Below are positions 9,568 through 16,297 of a stretch of 18,463 nt of DNA, piece after piece. The position numbers and the translations under genes are program-made. This DNA is from an uncultured Lachnospiraceae bacterium. GTDB taxonomy: Bacteria; Bacillota_A; Clostridia; Lachnospirales; Lachnospiraceae. Position 1 is the first letter of the stretch, and every line of letters starts with the position of its first letter. The stretch covers positions 1-18,463 of the forward strand of contig CAMWMM010000031.1 in assembly GCA_947175285.1 (NCBI GenBank). Reading direction: 5' to 3'. Below the pieces are notes generated by a model, which did no database searches, had not been told where the DNA came from, and saw only the letters and a program-made list of their open reading frames with translations.

Positions 9568-10746
9568 ATGTTTACATCATTTTTAATTAAATATGCGGAA
9601 ATAGGCGTAAAAGGAAAAAACAGATATCTTTTTGAAGATGCATTGGTAAAGCAGATTAAGCATGCCTTAAAAAAGTGCGACGGGGATTTTCAAGTACGGA
9701 AAACCGACGGCAGAATTTATGTGGATGCGGTGTCTGAATTTGATTATGAAGAAACAGTTGCTTATTTGCAGAAAGTATTCGGTATATCCGGTATTTGTCC
9801 GGTTGTTTCCGTAGAAGATGAAGGTTTTGAAAAACTGGGGGAAAGAGTTGTCAAATATCTGGACGATGTATATCCGGACAAGCATAAAACATTTAAAGTG
9901 GCGGCAAGAAGGGCAAGGAAAAATTATCCGTTGAACTCTATGGAAATCAATATGGAGATGGGAGGCATTATTCTTGATGCCTATCCGGAAATGTCTGTTG
10001 ATGTACATGAACCGGATATTATGCTGCACATTGAAATCCGGGATAAAATATATCTCTATTCGGAAATTATTCCGGGACCGGGCGGTATGCCGGTCGGTAC
10101 AGGCGGCAAGGCAATGCTCTTATTATCCGGAGGTATTGATTCTCCCGTGGCGGGATATATGATTGCCAAGCGCGGCGTGAAAATTGATGCGGTTTATTTT
10201 CATGCACCGCCTTATACAAGTGAACGGGCAAAACAGAAAGTGATTGATTTGGCAAAGAAAGTTGCTCAGTATACGGGACCGATTTATCTGCATGTCATTA
10301 ATTTTACGGATATTCAAATGTATATTTATGACAAATGTCCGCATGATGAATTAACAATTATCATGCGCCGTTATATGATGCGGATTGCAGAGCATATTGC
10401 CAAAGAGTCGGAGTGCCTTGGTCTTATTACCGGAGAAAGCATCGGGCAGGTGGCTTCTCAGACGATGAACAGTCTGCTTGTGACAAATGAAGTATGCGAG
10501 CTGCCGGTGTACAGACCGCTAATCGGGTTTGATAAAATGGAAATTGTTGATATATCCGAGAAAATTGATACTTATGAAACATCCATTTTACCTTATGAGG
10601 ACTGCTGTACCATATTTGTGGCAAAGCATCCGGTTACAAAACCGAACCTGAAAATTATAAAAAGACATGAAGAAAATCTGAAAGAAAAGATAGAAGAACT
10701 GGTACAAACGGCATTGGAGACTGATGAGTTGATTATTGTCTCATAA
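9568..10746 (+). CDS. thiI: tRNA 4-thiouridine synthase ThiI (short form, no rhodanese domain)
   Basis: ThiI adenylates U8 of tRNA and transfers sulfur to form 4-thiouridine, and in some species it also feeds thiamine thiazole synthesis. The 392 residues comprise an N-terminal ferredoxin-like and THUMP region (about 1-165) and a PP-loop pyrophosphatase domain with SGGIDS at 187-192. Later motifs include GLITGESIGQVASQT and the DCCTIF stretch near the end. The C-terminal rhodanese domain of the longer E. coli-type enzyme is absent, as in B. subtilis, where a dedicated cysteine desulfurase (NifZ) supplies the persulfide. The preceding gene fits that role. AGGAG at 9558-9562 precedes the ATG. 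Confidence 0.96.
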   Translation: MFTSFLIKYAEIGVKGKNRYLFEDALVKQIKHALKKCDGDFQVRKTDGRIYVDAVSEFDYEETVAYLQKVFGISGICPVVSVEDEGFEKLGERVVKYLDDVYPDKHKTFKVAARRARKNYPLNSMEINMEMGGIILDAYPEMSVDVHEPDIMLHIEIRDKIYLYSEIIPGPGGMPVGTGGKAMLLLSGGIDSPVAGYMIAKRGVKIDAVYFHAPPYTSERAKQKVIDLAKKVAQYTGPIYLHVINFTDIQMYIYDKCPHDELTIIMRRYMMRIAEHIAKESECLGLITGESIGQVASQTMNSLLVTNEVCELPVYRPLIGFDKMEIVDISEKIDTYETSILPYEDCCTIFVAKHPVTKPNLKIIKRHEENLKEKIEELVQTALETDELIIVS

Positions 10747-10747
10747 A

Positions 10748-10773
10748 AAACGCAAGCCGTTAAGCTTGCGTTT
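10748..10773. terminator. Bidirectional hairpin terminator between thiI and the HPr-like gene
   Basis: AAACGCAAGC (10748-10757) pairs perfectly with GCTTGCGTTT (10764-10773) over a 6-base loop. The A-run on the left and T-rich sequence on the right make it usable from both strands. It begins two bases after the thiI stop (10744-10746). Confidence 0.8.
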
Positions 10774-10805
10774 ATGTTTGTCAGCAAAACACTATGTTGT
10801 TTTAC

Positions 10806-11036
10806 TTACATCAGATAAGGCTTTAAAGTCTCCATGATTTCGTCAGCGCCATCTTCCGTATGGATGTTTAAATCAATCGGTTTGGATAAATCCAGACTGA
10901 AAATACCCATAATGGATTTTGCATCAATGACATATCTGCCGGATACTAAGTCAAAATCATAATCAAACTTTGTAATATCATTTACAAAAGATTTAACCTT
11001 ATCAATAGAGTTTAAAGATATTTGAACTGTTTTCAT
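10806..11036 (-). CDS. HPr-like protein lacking the phosphohistidine loop
   Basis: This is a 76-residue protein with an HPr-type fold by eye. KSIMGIFSLDL at 40-50 matches the KSIMGVMSLGI segment of Gram-positive HPr around regulatory Ser46, here Ser41, and the preceding TKFDYDFDL lines up with SKYDADVNL. The N-terminal part is five residues shorter, and the shortfall falls on the loop that should carry GIHARPA with His15. Phosphotransfer in the PTS is therefore unlikely. A regulatory role through the serine, as with Crh, is possible but unproven. AAAGGAGGT lies just before the ATG. The gene is a monocistronic minus-strand unit, divergent from mtaB and convergent with thiI. Confidence 0.75.
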   Translation of the reverse strand: MKTVQISLNSIDKVKSFVNDITKFDYDFDLVSGRYVIDAKSIMGIFSLDLSKPIDLNIHTEDGADEIMETLKPYLM

Positions 11037-11051
11037 AAAGAATTACCTCCT

Positions 11052-11081
11052 TTAACTTTATTTAGTACTATTAGCTATAAT
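11052..11081 (+). promoter_or_regulatory. Possible promoter of mtaB, overlapping the divergent promoter
   Basis: A consensus TATAAT lies at 11076-11081, with TTAACT at 11052-11057, 18 bases upstream. It would leave a leader of about 55 bases before the mtaB ATG at 11142. The -35 match is moderate. The -10 overlaps the minus-strand -10, so the two promoters could compete. Confidence 0.45.
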
Positions 11082-11108
11082 ACTATATGTTGATTGGATA
11101 AAAGTCAA
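11080..11108 (-). promoter_or_regulatory. Promoter of the HPr-like gene
   Basis: Read on the minus strand, TTGACT (11108-11103) and TAGTAT (11085-11080) are separated by 17 bases. This is a good SigA-type promoter, 44 bases before the ATG at 11036. It overlaps a -10-like hexamer on the plus strand. Confidence 0.65.
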
Positions 11109-11141
11109 TGATAAAACAATACAAAAAATGCGGGGATTACT

Positions 11142-12476
11142 ATGAAAAGTATAGCATTACATAATCTTGGCTGTAAAGTAAACGGTTATGAAATGGACGT
11201 TATGCAACAAATATTAAAAGAAAAAGGCTATAAAATTGTACCTTTTGATGAGAATGCCGACATTTATATTATCAATACCTGTACAGTAACCAATATCGCG
11301 GACCAAAAGAGCAGGCAGATGCTTCATCGTGCCAAAAAGAAGAATCCGGATGCGGTAGTGGTGGCAGTAGGCTGTTATGTGCAGACCGGAGGGGATAAAA
11401 TCGCTATGGATCCGGCAATTGATTTGGCAGTCGGCAACAACCGTAAAAAAGAGATTGCGGTGATTTTAGAGGAATATCTGGAGGAAAGAGAAAAAGATAA
11501 AACACTGCAAAGGACAGCGTTGATAGATATTAATCAAACTAAAGAATATGAAGAAATGACACTGCCGGTAGAGGCATCGGCATGGACACGAGAGCATACC
11601 AGAGCTTATGTGAAAATTCAGGATGGATGTAATCAATTCTGTTCTTATTGCATTATTCCTTATGCAAGAGGGCGGGTAAGAAGCCGTATGGAAGAGGATA
11701 TCCTGACGGAGGTCTCAGGCATCGTAAAAATGGGATGTCAGGAAATTGTGTTAACGGGCATTCATATTAGTTCTTACGGTGTAGACAGAGGAAAGCCGGA
11801 ATTATTGCAGTTATTGGAAAAACTGAACGAAGTGGATGGATTGCAGAGGATTCGGCTGGGTTCTCTGGAACCGGCTATTATCACAGAAGAATTTGTACAA
11901 AAAATCAGTACGTTTCAGAAATTATGTCCTCATTTTCATATGTCTTTACAGAGCGGCTGTGACGAGACGCTGCAGCGGATGAATAGGCACTATACGACAA
12001 GGGAATACTTGGAAAAAGTAGAAATGCTAAGGAAGTATTTTGACAGACCAGCCATTACAACCGATGTGATTGTCGGCTTTCCGGGAGAAACGGAAGAAGA
12101 ATTTTTGTGTACGGAAGCTTTTTTGGAAAAAGTTCATTTTTATGAAATGCACATTTTTAAATACTCCAAAAGACAGGGGACAAGGGCGGCAGTCATGGAG
12201 CAGCAGGTTCCTGATTCCGTAAAAACACAGCGCAGCAACAGACTGATGCAGTTGGAACAGCGGATGTCCAAAGAGTACAGGCAGTCTTTTATGGGAGAAG
12301 ATATAGAGGTACTGTTGGAGGAACAAAAAGAAATAGACGGGAATTTCTATCAAACCGGGCACACGAAACAGTATATTAAAGCAGCGTTAAAAACACAGGA
12401 AGACATGCATAATTGCATGGTGACGGGAGTACTTACGGAATTTCTAAAAGATGATATCATGGTATTGGAACGTTAA
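11142..12476 (+). CDS. mtaB: tRNA (N6-threonylcarbamoyladenosine(37)-C2)-methylthiotransferase MtaB
   Basis: MtaB is a radical-SAM enzyme that converts t6A37 to ms2t6A37 in ANN-decoding tRNAs. The 444 residues show the N-terminal methylthiotransferase domain with the auxiliary cluster cysteines C11, C47 and C78 (NLGCKVNGYE, INTCTVTN, AVGCYVQ). The radical-SAM cluster motif is C163/C167/C170 (GCNQFCSYC), followed by IPYARGRVRSR. A C-terminal stretch from about 375 looks like a TRAM RNA-binding domain. NLGCKVN rather than the MiaB-type N-terminus, and the position after prmA-rsmE as for B. subtilis yqeV, point to MtaB rather than MiaB or RimO. The ribosome binding site is weak (GGGG at 11132-11135). 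Confidence 0.94.
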   Translation: MKSIALHNLGCKVNGYEMDVMQQILKEKGYKIVPFDENADIYIINTCTVTNIADQKSRQMLHRAKKKNPDAVVVAVGCYVQTGGDKIAMDPAIDLAVGNNRKKEIAVILEEYLEEREKDKTLQRTALIDINQTKEYEEMTLPVEASAWTREHTRAYVKIQDGCNQFCSYCIIPYARGRVRSRMEEDILTEVSGIVKMGCQEIVLTGIHISSYGVDRGKPELLQLLEKLNEVDGLQRIRLGSLEPAIITEEFVQKISTFQKLCPHFHMSLQSGCDETLQRMNRHYTTREYLEKVEMLRKYFDRPAITTDVIVGFPGETEEEFLCTEAFLEKVHFYEMHIFKYSKRQGTRAAVMEQQVPDSVKTQRSNRLMQLEQRMSKEYRQSFMGEDIEVLLEEQKEIDGNFYQTGHTKQYIKAALKTQEDMHNCMVTGVLTEFLKDDIMVLER

Positions 12477-12492
12477 AATTTGTGGAGATTGA

Positions 12493-12521
12493 TTGAATTT
12501 TATTTCCAGATAGAGTATGAT
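12493..12521 (+). promoter_or_regulatory. Promoter of the ireB-ruvX-DUF1292 operon
   Basis: TTGAAT (12493-12498) and TATGAT (12516-12521) are spaced by 17 bases. It lies 35 bases before ireB and 17 bases after the mtaB stop, which suggests a new transcription unit. Confidence 0.7.
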
Positions 12522-12555
12522 AATAAGAACATAAGAAAGAAGCAGGGGTGCAAAA

Positions 12556-12819
12556 ATGCAGGATTTGGGGAATACACAATATTTTAGGGTAGAAACGGAA
12601 CCGGAAACAGGAGTAAAACTCGTTCTGGCGACAGTTTATGAAGCATTGACGGAGAAAGGATATAATCCTGTTAATCAAATTGTGGGTTATATTATGTCGG
12701 GAGACCCTACGTATATTACCAGTCACAAAAGCGCAAGAAGCCTGATTATGAAAGTGGAGCGGGATGAACTGGTAGAGGAAATGCTGAAAGAGTACATTAA
12801 AAATTCATTGCGGAAATAG
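12556..12819 (+). CDS. ireB: IreB family regulatory phosphoprotein
   Basis: This is an 87-residue protein of the former DUF965/UPF0297 family. In Enterococcus faecalis IreB is phosphorylated on N-terminal threonines by the PASTA kinase IreK and negatively regulates cephalosporin resistance. The conserved core is plain here: [25 protein letters not shown] at about 27-51, followed by [13 protein letters not shown] threonine is present near the N-terminus (T7), but whether it is the phosphosite cannot be told. The gene is preceded by AGGGG and followed nine bases later by ruvX. The order ireB-ruvX-DUF1292 equals yrzL-yrrK-yrzB of B. subtilis. Confidence 0.93.
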   Translation: MQDLGNTQYFRVETEPETGVKLVLATVYEALTEKGYNPVNQIVGYIMSGDPTYITSHKSARSLIMKVERDELVEEMLKEYIKNSLRK

Positions 12820-12828
12820 GAACAGCTT

Positions 12829-13263
12829 ATGAGAATCATGGGTTTGGATTTTGGGTCTAAAACGGTAGGAGTGGCAATCAGTGACCCGCTTCTTATTACG
12901 GCGCAGGGAATTGAGATTATCAGAAGACAGGATGAAAATAAGTTACGGAAGACATTGGCGCGCATTGAAGAACTGATTGTTCAGTATGAAGTTAGTGAAA
13001 TCGTTCTGGGATTTCCTAAGAATATGAATGATACCATCGGGGAAAGGGCGGAGCTTTCTTTAGAGTTCAAAGAAAAACTGGAGCGGAGAAGCGGACTGCC
13101 TGTTACGATGTGGGATGAAAGACTGACAACGGTAGCGGCGGATAAGGCAATGATGGAAGCCGGCATCAGGCGGGAACATCGAAAAGAATATGTGGATAAG
13201 ATTGCGGCAGTCTTTATTTTACAGGGTTATCTGGATTATTTAAAGAATGAAAAAGAGTCTTAA
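12829..13263 (+). CDS. ruvX: RuvX/YqgF pre-16S rRNA nuclease (RNase H-like fold)
   Basis: This is a small RNase H-like nuclease. The family has been called a putative Holliday junction resolvase, and evidence in E. coli supports 5'-end maturation of 16S rRNA. The 144 residues contain D7 in [29 protein letters not shown] at 61-74, WDERLTT at 95-101 and D123 in [16 protein letters not shown], which together give the acidic active site. It follows ireB closely and is followed by the DUF1292 gene. Confidence 0.94.
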   Translation: MRIMGLDFGSKTVGVAISDPLLITAQGIEIIRRQDENKLRKTLARIEELIVQYEVSEIVLGFPKNMNDTIGERAELSLEFKEKLERRSGLPVTMWDERLTTVAADKAMMEAGIRREHRKEYVDKIAAVFILQGYLDYLKNEKES

Positions 13264-13287
13264 GCTGCCGAAATGAGAGGAATATAG

Positions 13288-13548
13288 TTGTTTATGGAGA
13301 AAATTGTTTTTCAGACAGAAACAGAAGAATCCGTGGAATTTTATGTTTTAGAACAGACAAGAATTGGCGGGATAGATTATATTCTGGTAACAGATACGAC
13401 AGAGGATGACGCGGAAGCGTTAATTTTACGTGATATGTCACAACCCGGAGAAGAACAGGCGCTTTATGAGATTGTGACAGATGATGAGGAACTGAACGCA
13501 GTTGCATCTGTGTTTGAGAATATGTTGGACGATATTGAATTATCATAA
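13288..13548 (+). CDS. DUF1292 family protein (YrzB-like), TTG start
   Basis: This is an acidic 86-residue protein of unknown function that habitually follows ruvX in Firmicutes. The core FYVLEQTRIGGIDYILVTD and the Asp/Glu-rich second half ending in FENMLDDI are typical. I prefer the TTG at 13288 because GAGAGG ends at 13280, seven bases before it. The ATG two codons later (13294) would have a 13-base spacing. It is 24 bases after ruvX, in the same operon. Confidence 0.88.
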   Translation: MFMEKIVFQTETEESVEFYVLEQTRIGGIDYILVTDTTEDDAEALILRDMSQPGEEQALYEIVTDDEELNAVASVFENMLDDIELS

Positions 13549-13602
13549 AAATATGCAATACATATAGCGTGACGTGCGCATGTTTTTAGCATCGGAGGCG
13601 GG

Positions 13603-13734
13603 ATGAAAGATAGAAGCGGTGCGAAAGATGCGGAGTGCATGGGATACCCGAAAACCTGCCCGGACTATAAACATTCGGCGAAACACTATTTCGATTGCAG
13701 AGAAAATGGAGGAAAATTTTTTGAAAAAAAATGA
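13603..13734 (+). CDS. Small Cys/His-rich ORF of 43 residues, overlapping the rnj start
   Basis: I do not recognise this protein. An ATG at 13603 follows GGAGG (13594-13598) with a rather short four-base gap. The frame runs to TGA at 13732-13734, overlapping the proposed rnj TTG start (13721) by 14 bases in another frame. Cysteines at 12, 19 and 32 and histidines at 24 and 28 give C-x6-C-x4-H-x3-H-x3-C, a spacing that could bind a metal such as zinc. The segments are ECMGYPKTCPDY and HYFDC. Codon use (AAA, GAA, CCG, GCG) looks like the neighbours. It fills an otherwise empty 172-base gap between the DUF1292 gene and rnj, and its stop overlap suggests coupling to RNase J translation. No homologue search was possible. 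Confidence 0.55.
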   Translation: MKDRSGAKDAECMGYPKTCPDYKHSAKHYFDCRENGGKFFEKK

Positions 13735-15394
13735 ACAGGAACAGGCTTCCGGACTGAAGATTATACCTTTAGGCGGTCTGGAGCAGATTGGGCTTAACAT
13801 TACTGCCTTTGAGTACGAGGACAGTATTATTGTTGTGGACTGCGGTTTGTCGTTTCCGGAGGATGAGATGCTCGGCATAGATTTGGTGATTCCGGATATC
13901 ACTTATTTGCGGGACAACATTGACAAAGTGAAAGGATTTATGATTACGCATGGGCATGAAGATCATATCGGAGCGCTGCCCTATGTATTAAAGGAAATCA
14001 ATGTGCCTGTCTATGCAACGAAGCTGACAATGGGCATCATTGAGAACAAACTGAAAGAACATGAATTGATGAATACGACCAAACGTAAGGTTGTGAAGTT
14101 CGGACAGTCCATTAATTTGGGAAAATTCAGGATAGAGTTTATCAAGACTAACCACAGCATTGTGGATGCGGCAGCGCTTGCAATCTATTCTCCGGCAGGC
14201 GTCGTTGTGCATACGGGAGATTTTAAGGTGGATTATACGCCGGTATTCGGAGATGCGATTGATTTGCAGCGTTTTGCGGAAATCGGGAAGAAAGGTGTTC
14301 TTGCCCTGATGTGCGACAGTACGAATGCGGAACGCCACGGGTTTACGCCGTCCGAAAAAACTGTGGGTAAAACGTTTGATTCTCTTTTTTCGGAACATAA
14401 AGATACCAGAATTATTATTGCAACGTTTGCATCCAATGTAGACCGTGTACAGCAGATTATCAATTCAGCGGACAAGTTTGGGAGAAAGGTTGTGGTAGAA
14501 GGCCGCAGTATGGTTAATATTATTGAGACGGCTTCTACGCTGGGATATTTGAATATTCCGGATAATACGCTGATTGACATAGAACAGTTGAAAAATTATC
14601 CTAATGAAAAGACAGTTATTATTACGACAGGAAGCCAGGGCGAGAGTATGGCGGCTTTAAGCCGTATGGCGAGCAGTACGCACCGTAAAATTTCTATAGT
14701 ACCGGGAGATACCGTTATTTTCTCATCCAATCCGATACCGGGAAATGAGAAAGCAGTCACCAATGTTATTAATGAGCTTTTGTTGAAAGGCGCAGATGTT
14801 ATTTTTCAGGATGTTCATGTATCAGGACATGCCTGTCAGGAAGAAATCAAGCTGATTTATACGCTGCTGCATCCTAAATATGCAATACCTGTGCACGGAG
14901 AATATAAACATTTAAAAGCGCAGGCTAAAATTGCACGGGAGCTTGGAATTGAAAAGGAAAATATTTTTATCCTGCATTCAGGAGATGTTCTGGAGTTTCG
15001 CGACGAACATGCAGCAGTGACCGGAAAAGTACCCGTAGGCGCGATTCTGGTAGACGGACTCGGTGTAGGTGATGTAGGAAATGTCGTGTTAAGAGACAGA
15101 CAGCATCTTGCGGAAGACGGTATTCTGATTGTAGTGTTGGCACTGGACTCCTATACAAGCCAGCTTGTGTCAGGACCGGATATTGTATCCCGCGGTTTTG
15201 TATATGTCAGAGAGTCGGATGAACTGTTAGAAGAAGCAAGGCTTTTGGTAGATGGTGCAGTGATGGGGTGTCTGGATAAAGGACAGACTGACTGGGGGAA
15301 ATTGAAATCCACCATCAGAGACGTACTGAGTGACTATGTATGGAAAAAAACGAAAAGACGTCCTATGATACTTCCAATTATCATGGAGGTTTAA
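13721..15394 (+). CDS. rnj: Ribonuclease J (metallo-beta-lactamase/beta-CASP), TTG start
   Basis: RNase J is a zinc-dependent nuclease with 5'-to-3' exonuclease and endonuclease activity in mRNA decay and rRNA maturation. With the TTG at 13721 the protein has 557 residues, the usual length. The frame is open upstream to a GTG at 13619, but that extension is unlike the family, whereas GGAGG at 13708-13712 sits eight bases before the TTG. The metal motif HGHEDH is at 77-82, after IIPLGGLEQIGLNITAFEYED. Later come VVHTGDFKVD, the beta-CASP region with VEGRSM, the STHRK and GDTVIFSS segments, VHVSGHACQEE, IPVHGEYKHL and the C-terminal RNase J domain. A single rnj is seen. A YlbF-family gene follows. 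Confidence 0.95.
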   Translation: MKKNEQEQASGLKIIPLGGLEQIGLNITAFEYEDSIIVVDCGLSFPEDEMLGIDLVIPDITYLRDNIDKVKGFMITHGHEDHIGALPYVLKEINVPVYATKLTMGIIENKLKEHELMNTTKRKVVKFGQSINLGKFRIEFIKTNHSIVDAAALAIYSPAGVVVHTGDFKVDYTPVFGDAIDLQRFAEIGKKGVLALMCDSTNAERHGFTPSEKTVGKTFDSLFSEHKDTRIIIATFASNVDRVQQIINSADKFGRKVVVEGRSMVNIIETASTLGYLNIPDNTLIDIEQLKNYPNEKTVIITTGSQGESMAALSRMASSTHRKISIVPGDTVIFSSNPIPGNEKAVTNVINELLLKGADVIFQDVHVSGHACQEEIKLIYTLLHPKYAIPVHGEYKHLKAQAKIARELGIEKENIFILHSGDVLEFRDEHAAVTGKVPVGAILVDGLGVGDVGNVVLRDRQHLAEDGILIVVLALDSYTSQLVSGPDIVSRGFVYVRESDELLEEARLLVDGAVMGCLDKGQTDWGKLKSTIRDVLSDYVWKKTKRRPMILPIIMEV

Positions 15395-15426
15395 GTTGGG
15401 AAAGACTATATATAAGGGAGAAACGC

Positions 15427-15759
15427 ATGATGGACAGCATTGTAAGGGAAGCGACAGAATATTTTGTAGAGGAAATCAGAAAATCGGATATTTACAAAGA
15501 ATATAATCTGCAAAAGGAAAAATTGAAAAAACAGCCGGAGTTATTTGCAAAAGTAGGTGAATTCCGGCAGAAGAATTTAGCATTACAGGAAAGCGCACAG
15601 GGAGATGACCTGTTTGAAAAATTAGATGCTTTTGAAGAAGAATATGAGGAATTTCGTGCGAATCCTTTAGTGGATGATTTTTTAAGAGCGGAACTCGCTT
15701 TTTGCCGTATGATACAGGAAGTTAATGTATGGATTACTGCGGAACTGGATTTTGAGTAG
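15427..15759 (+). CDS. YlbF/YmcA family protein
   Basis: This is a 110-residue helical protein of the YlbF family (Com_YlbF, DUF964). In B. subtilis the members YlbF (RicF) and YmcA (RicA) form a complex with YaaT (RicT) that directs RNase Y processing and affects competence, sporulation and biofilm formation. The start ATG 15427 follows GGGAG at 15416-15420, and a longer in-frame start at 15340 would lie inside rnj. The family pattern of two long helices is visible: YFVEEIRKSDIYKEYN, then FRQKNLALQES, and an acidic FEEEYEEFRANPLVDDFLRAE. It starts 32 bases after rnj, an RNA-decay neighbour. The exact paralogue cannot be assigned. Confidence 0.85.
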   Translation: MMDSIVREATEYFVEEIRKSDIYKEYNLQKEKLKKQPELFAKVGEFRQKNLALQESAQGDDLFEKLDAFEEEYEEFRANPLVDDFLRAELAFCRMIQEVNVWITAELDFE

Positions 15760-15796
15760 AAGACTGACTCCGTAATTCAGATGGGAGGTTTTTGGA

Positions 15797-16297
15797 ATGG
15801 ATATAAAGCAGTTGATAGGTTCTGTCGTAGAAACAATCATCAAAATAGCGGCTGTCGTTTTTCTTGTTTCTTTTGTTTATGATGCGGCGGTAAAAGCGTA
15901 TGACTACGGCTATCGTGTCTTTGCGGAAGAACCGGTGAGTGTCGGAGACGGCAGGACAATCAGTATCAGTGTGGGAGCAGGCGATTCCGTAAGGGATATC
16001 GGAAAGAATCTGGAGGAAAAAGGTCTGATTCGGGATGCAAACCTGTTCTTTGTGCAGGAACTTTTGTCGGAATATCATGGAAAAATTATACCGGGTATCT
16101 ATGACTTGAATACGTCTATGACGAATGATGAAATGTTGGAAATTATGGCGTCGGAACCGAAAGAGGAAGAGGATACCGGTGTATCTACCGATAATGTGCC
16201 GATAGGAGAAGTAGAGGGAGATACGGAAGGCGCAGATGATGCGGGTGATGCCGGGGATGCGGAAAATCCGGAGGGTGCAGGCAATGATAATGGATGA
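15797..16297 (+). CDS. MltG-like membrane protein lacking the catalytic YceG domain
   Basis: This 166-residue membrane-anchored protein corresponds to the N-terminal part of the endolytic transglycosylase MltG. One transmembrane segment is at about 8-30. A LysM-like segment follows at about 50-117: SISVGAGDSVRDIGKNLEEKG, NLFFVQELL, then KIIPGIYDLNTSMTNDEMLEIMAS. The rest of MltG (about 200 residues with the catalytic Glu) is missing. Instead the protein ends in an acidic Gly/Ala/Asp-rich tail. There is a normal GGAGG (15784-15788) and stop, and the next gene overlaps, so this looks like a stable short form rather than a frameshift. The position before trmR matches yrrL(mltG)-yrrM of B. subtilis. 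A cell-wall role without lytic activity is inference. Confidence 0.8.
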   Translation: MDIKQLIGSVVETIIKIAAVVFLVSFVYDAAVKAYDYGYRVFAEEPVSVGDGRTISISVGAGDSVRDIGKNLEEKGLIRDANLFFVQELLSEYHGKIIPGIYDLNTSMTNDEMLEIMASEPKEEEDTGVSTDNVPIGEVEGDTEGADDAGDAGDAENPEGAGNDNG

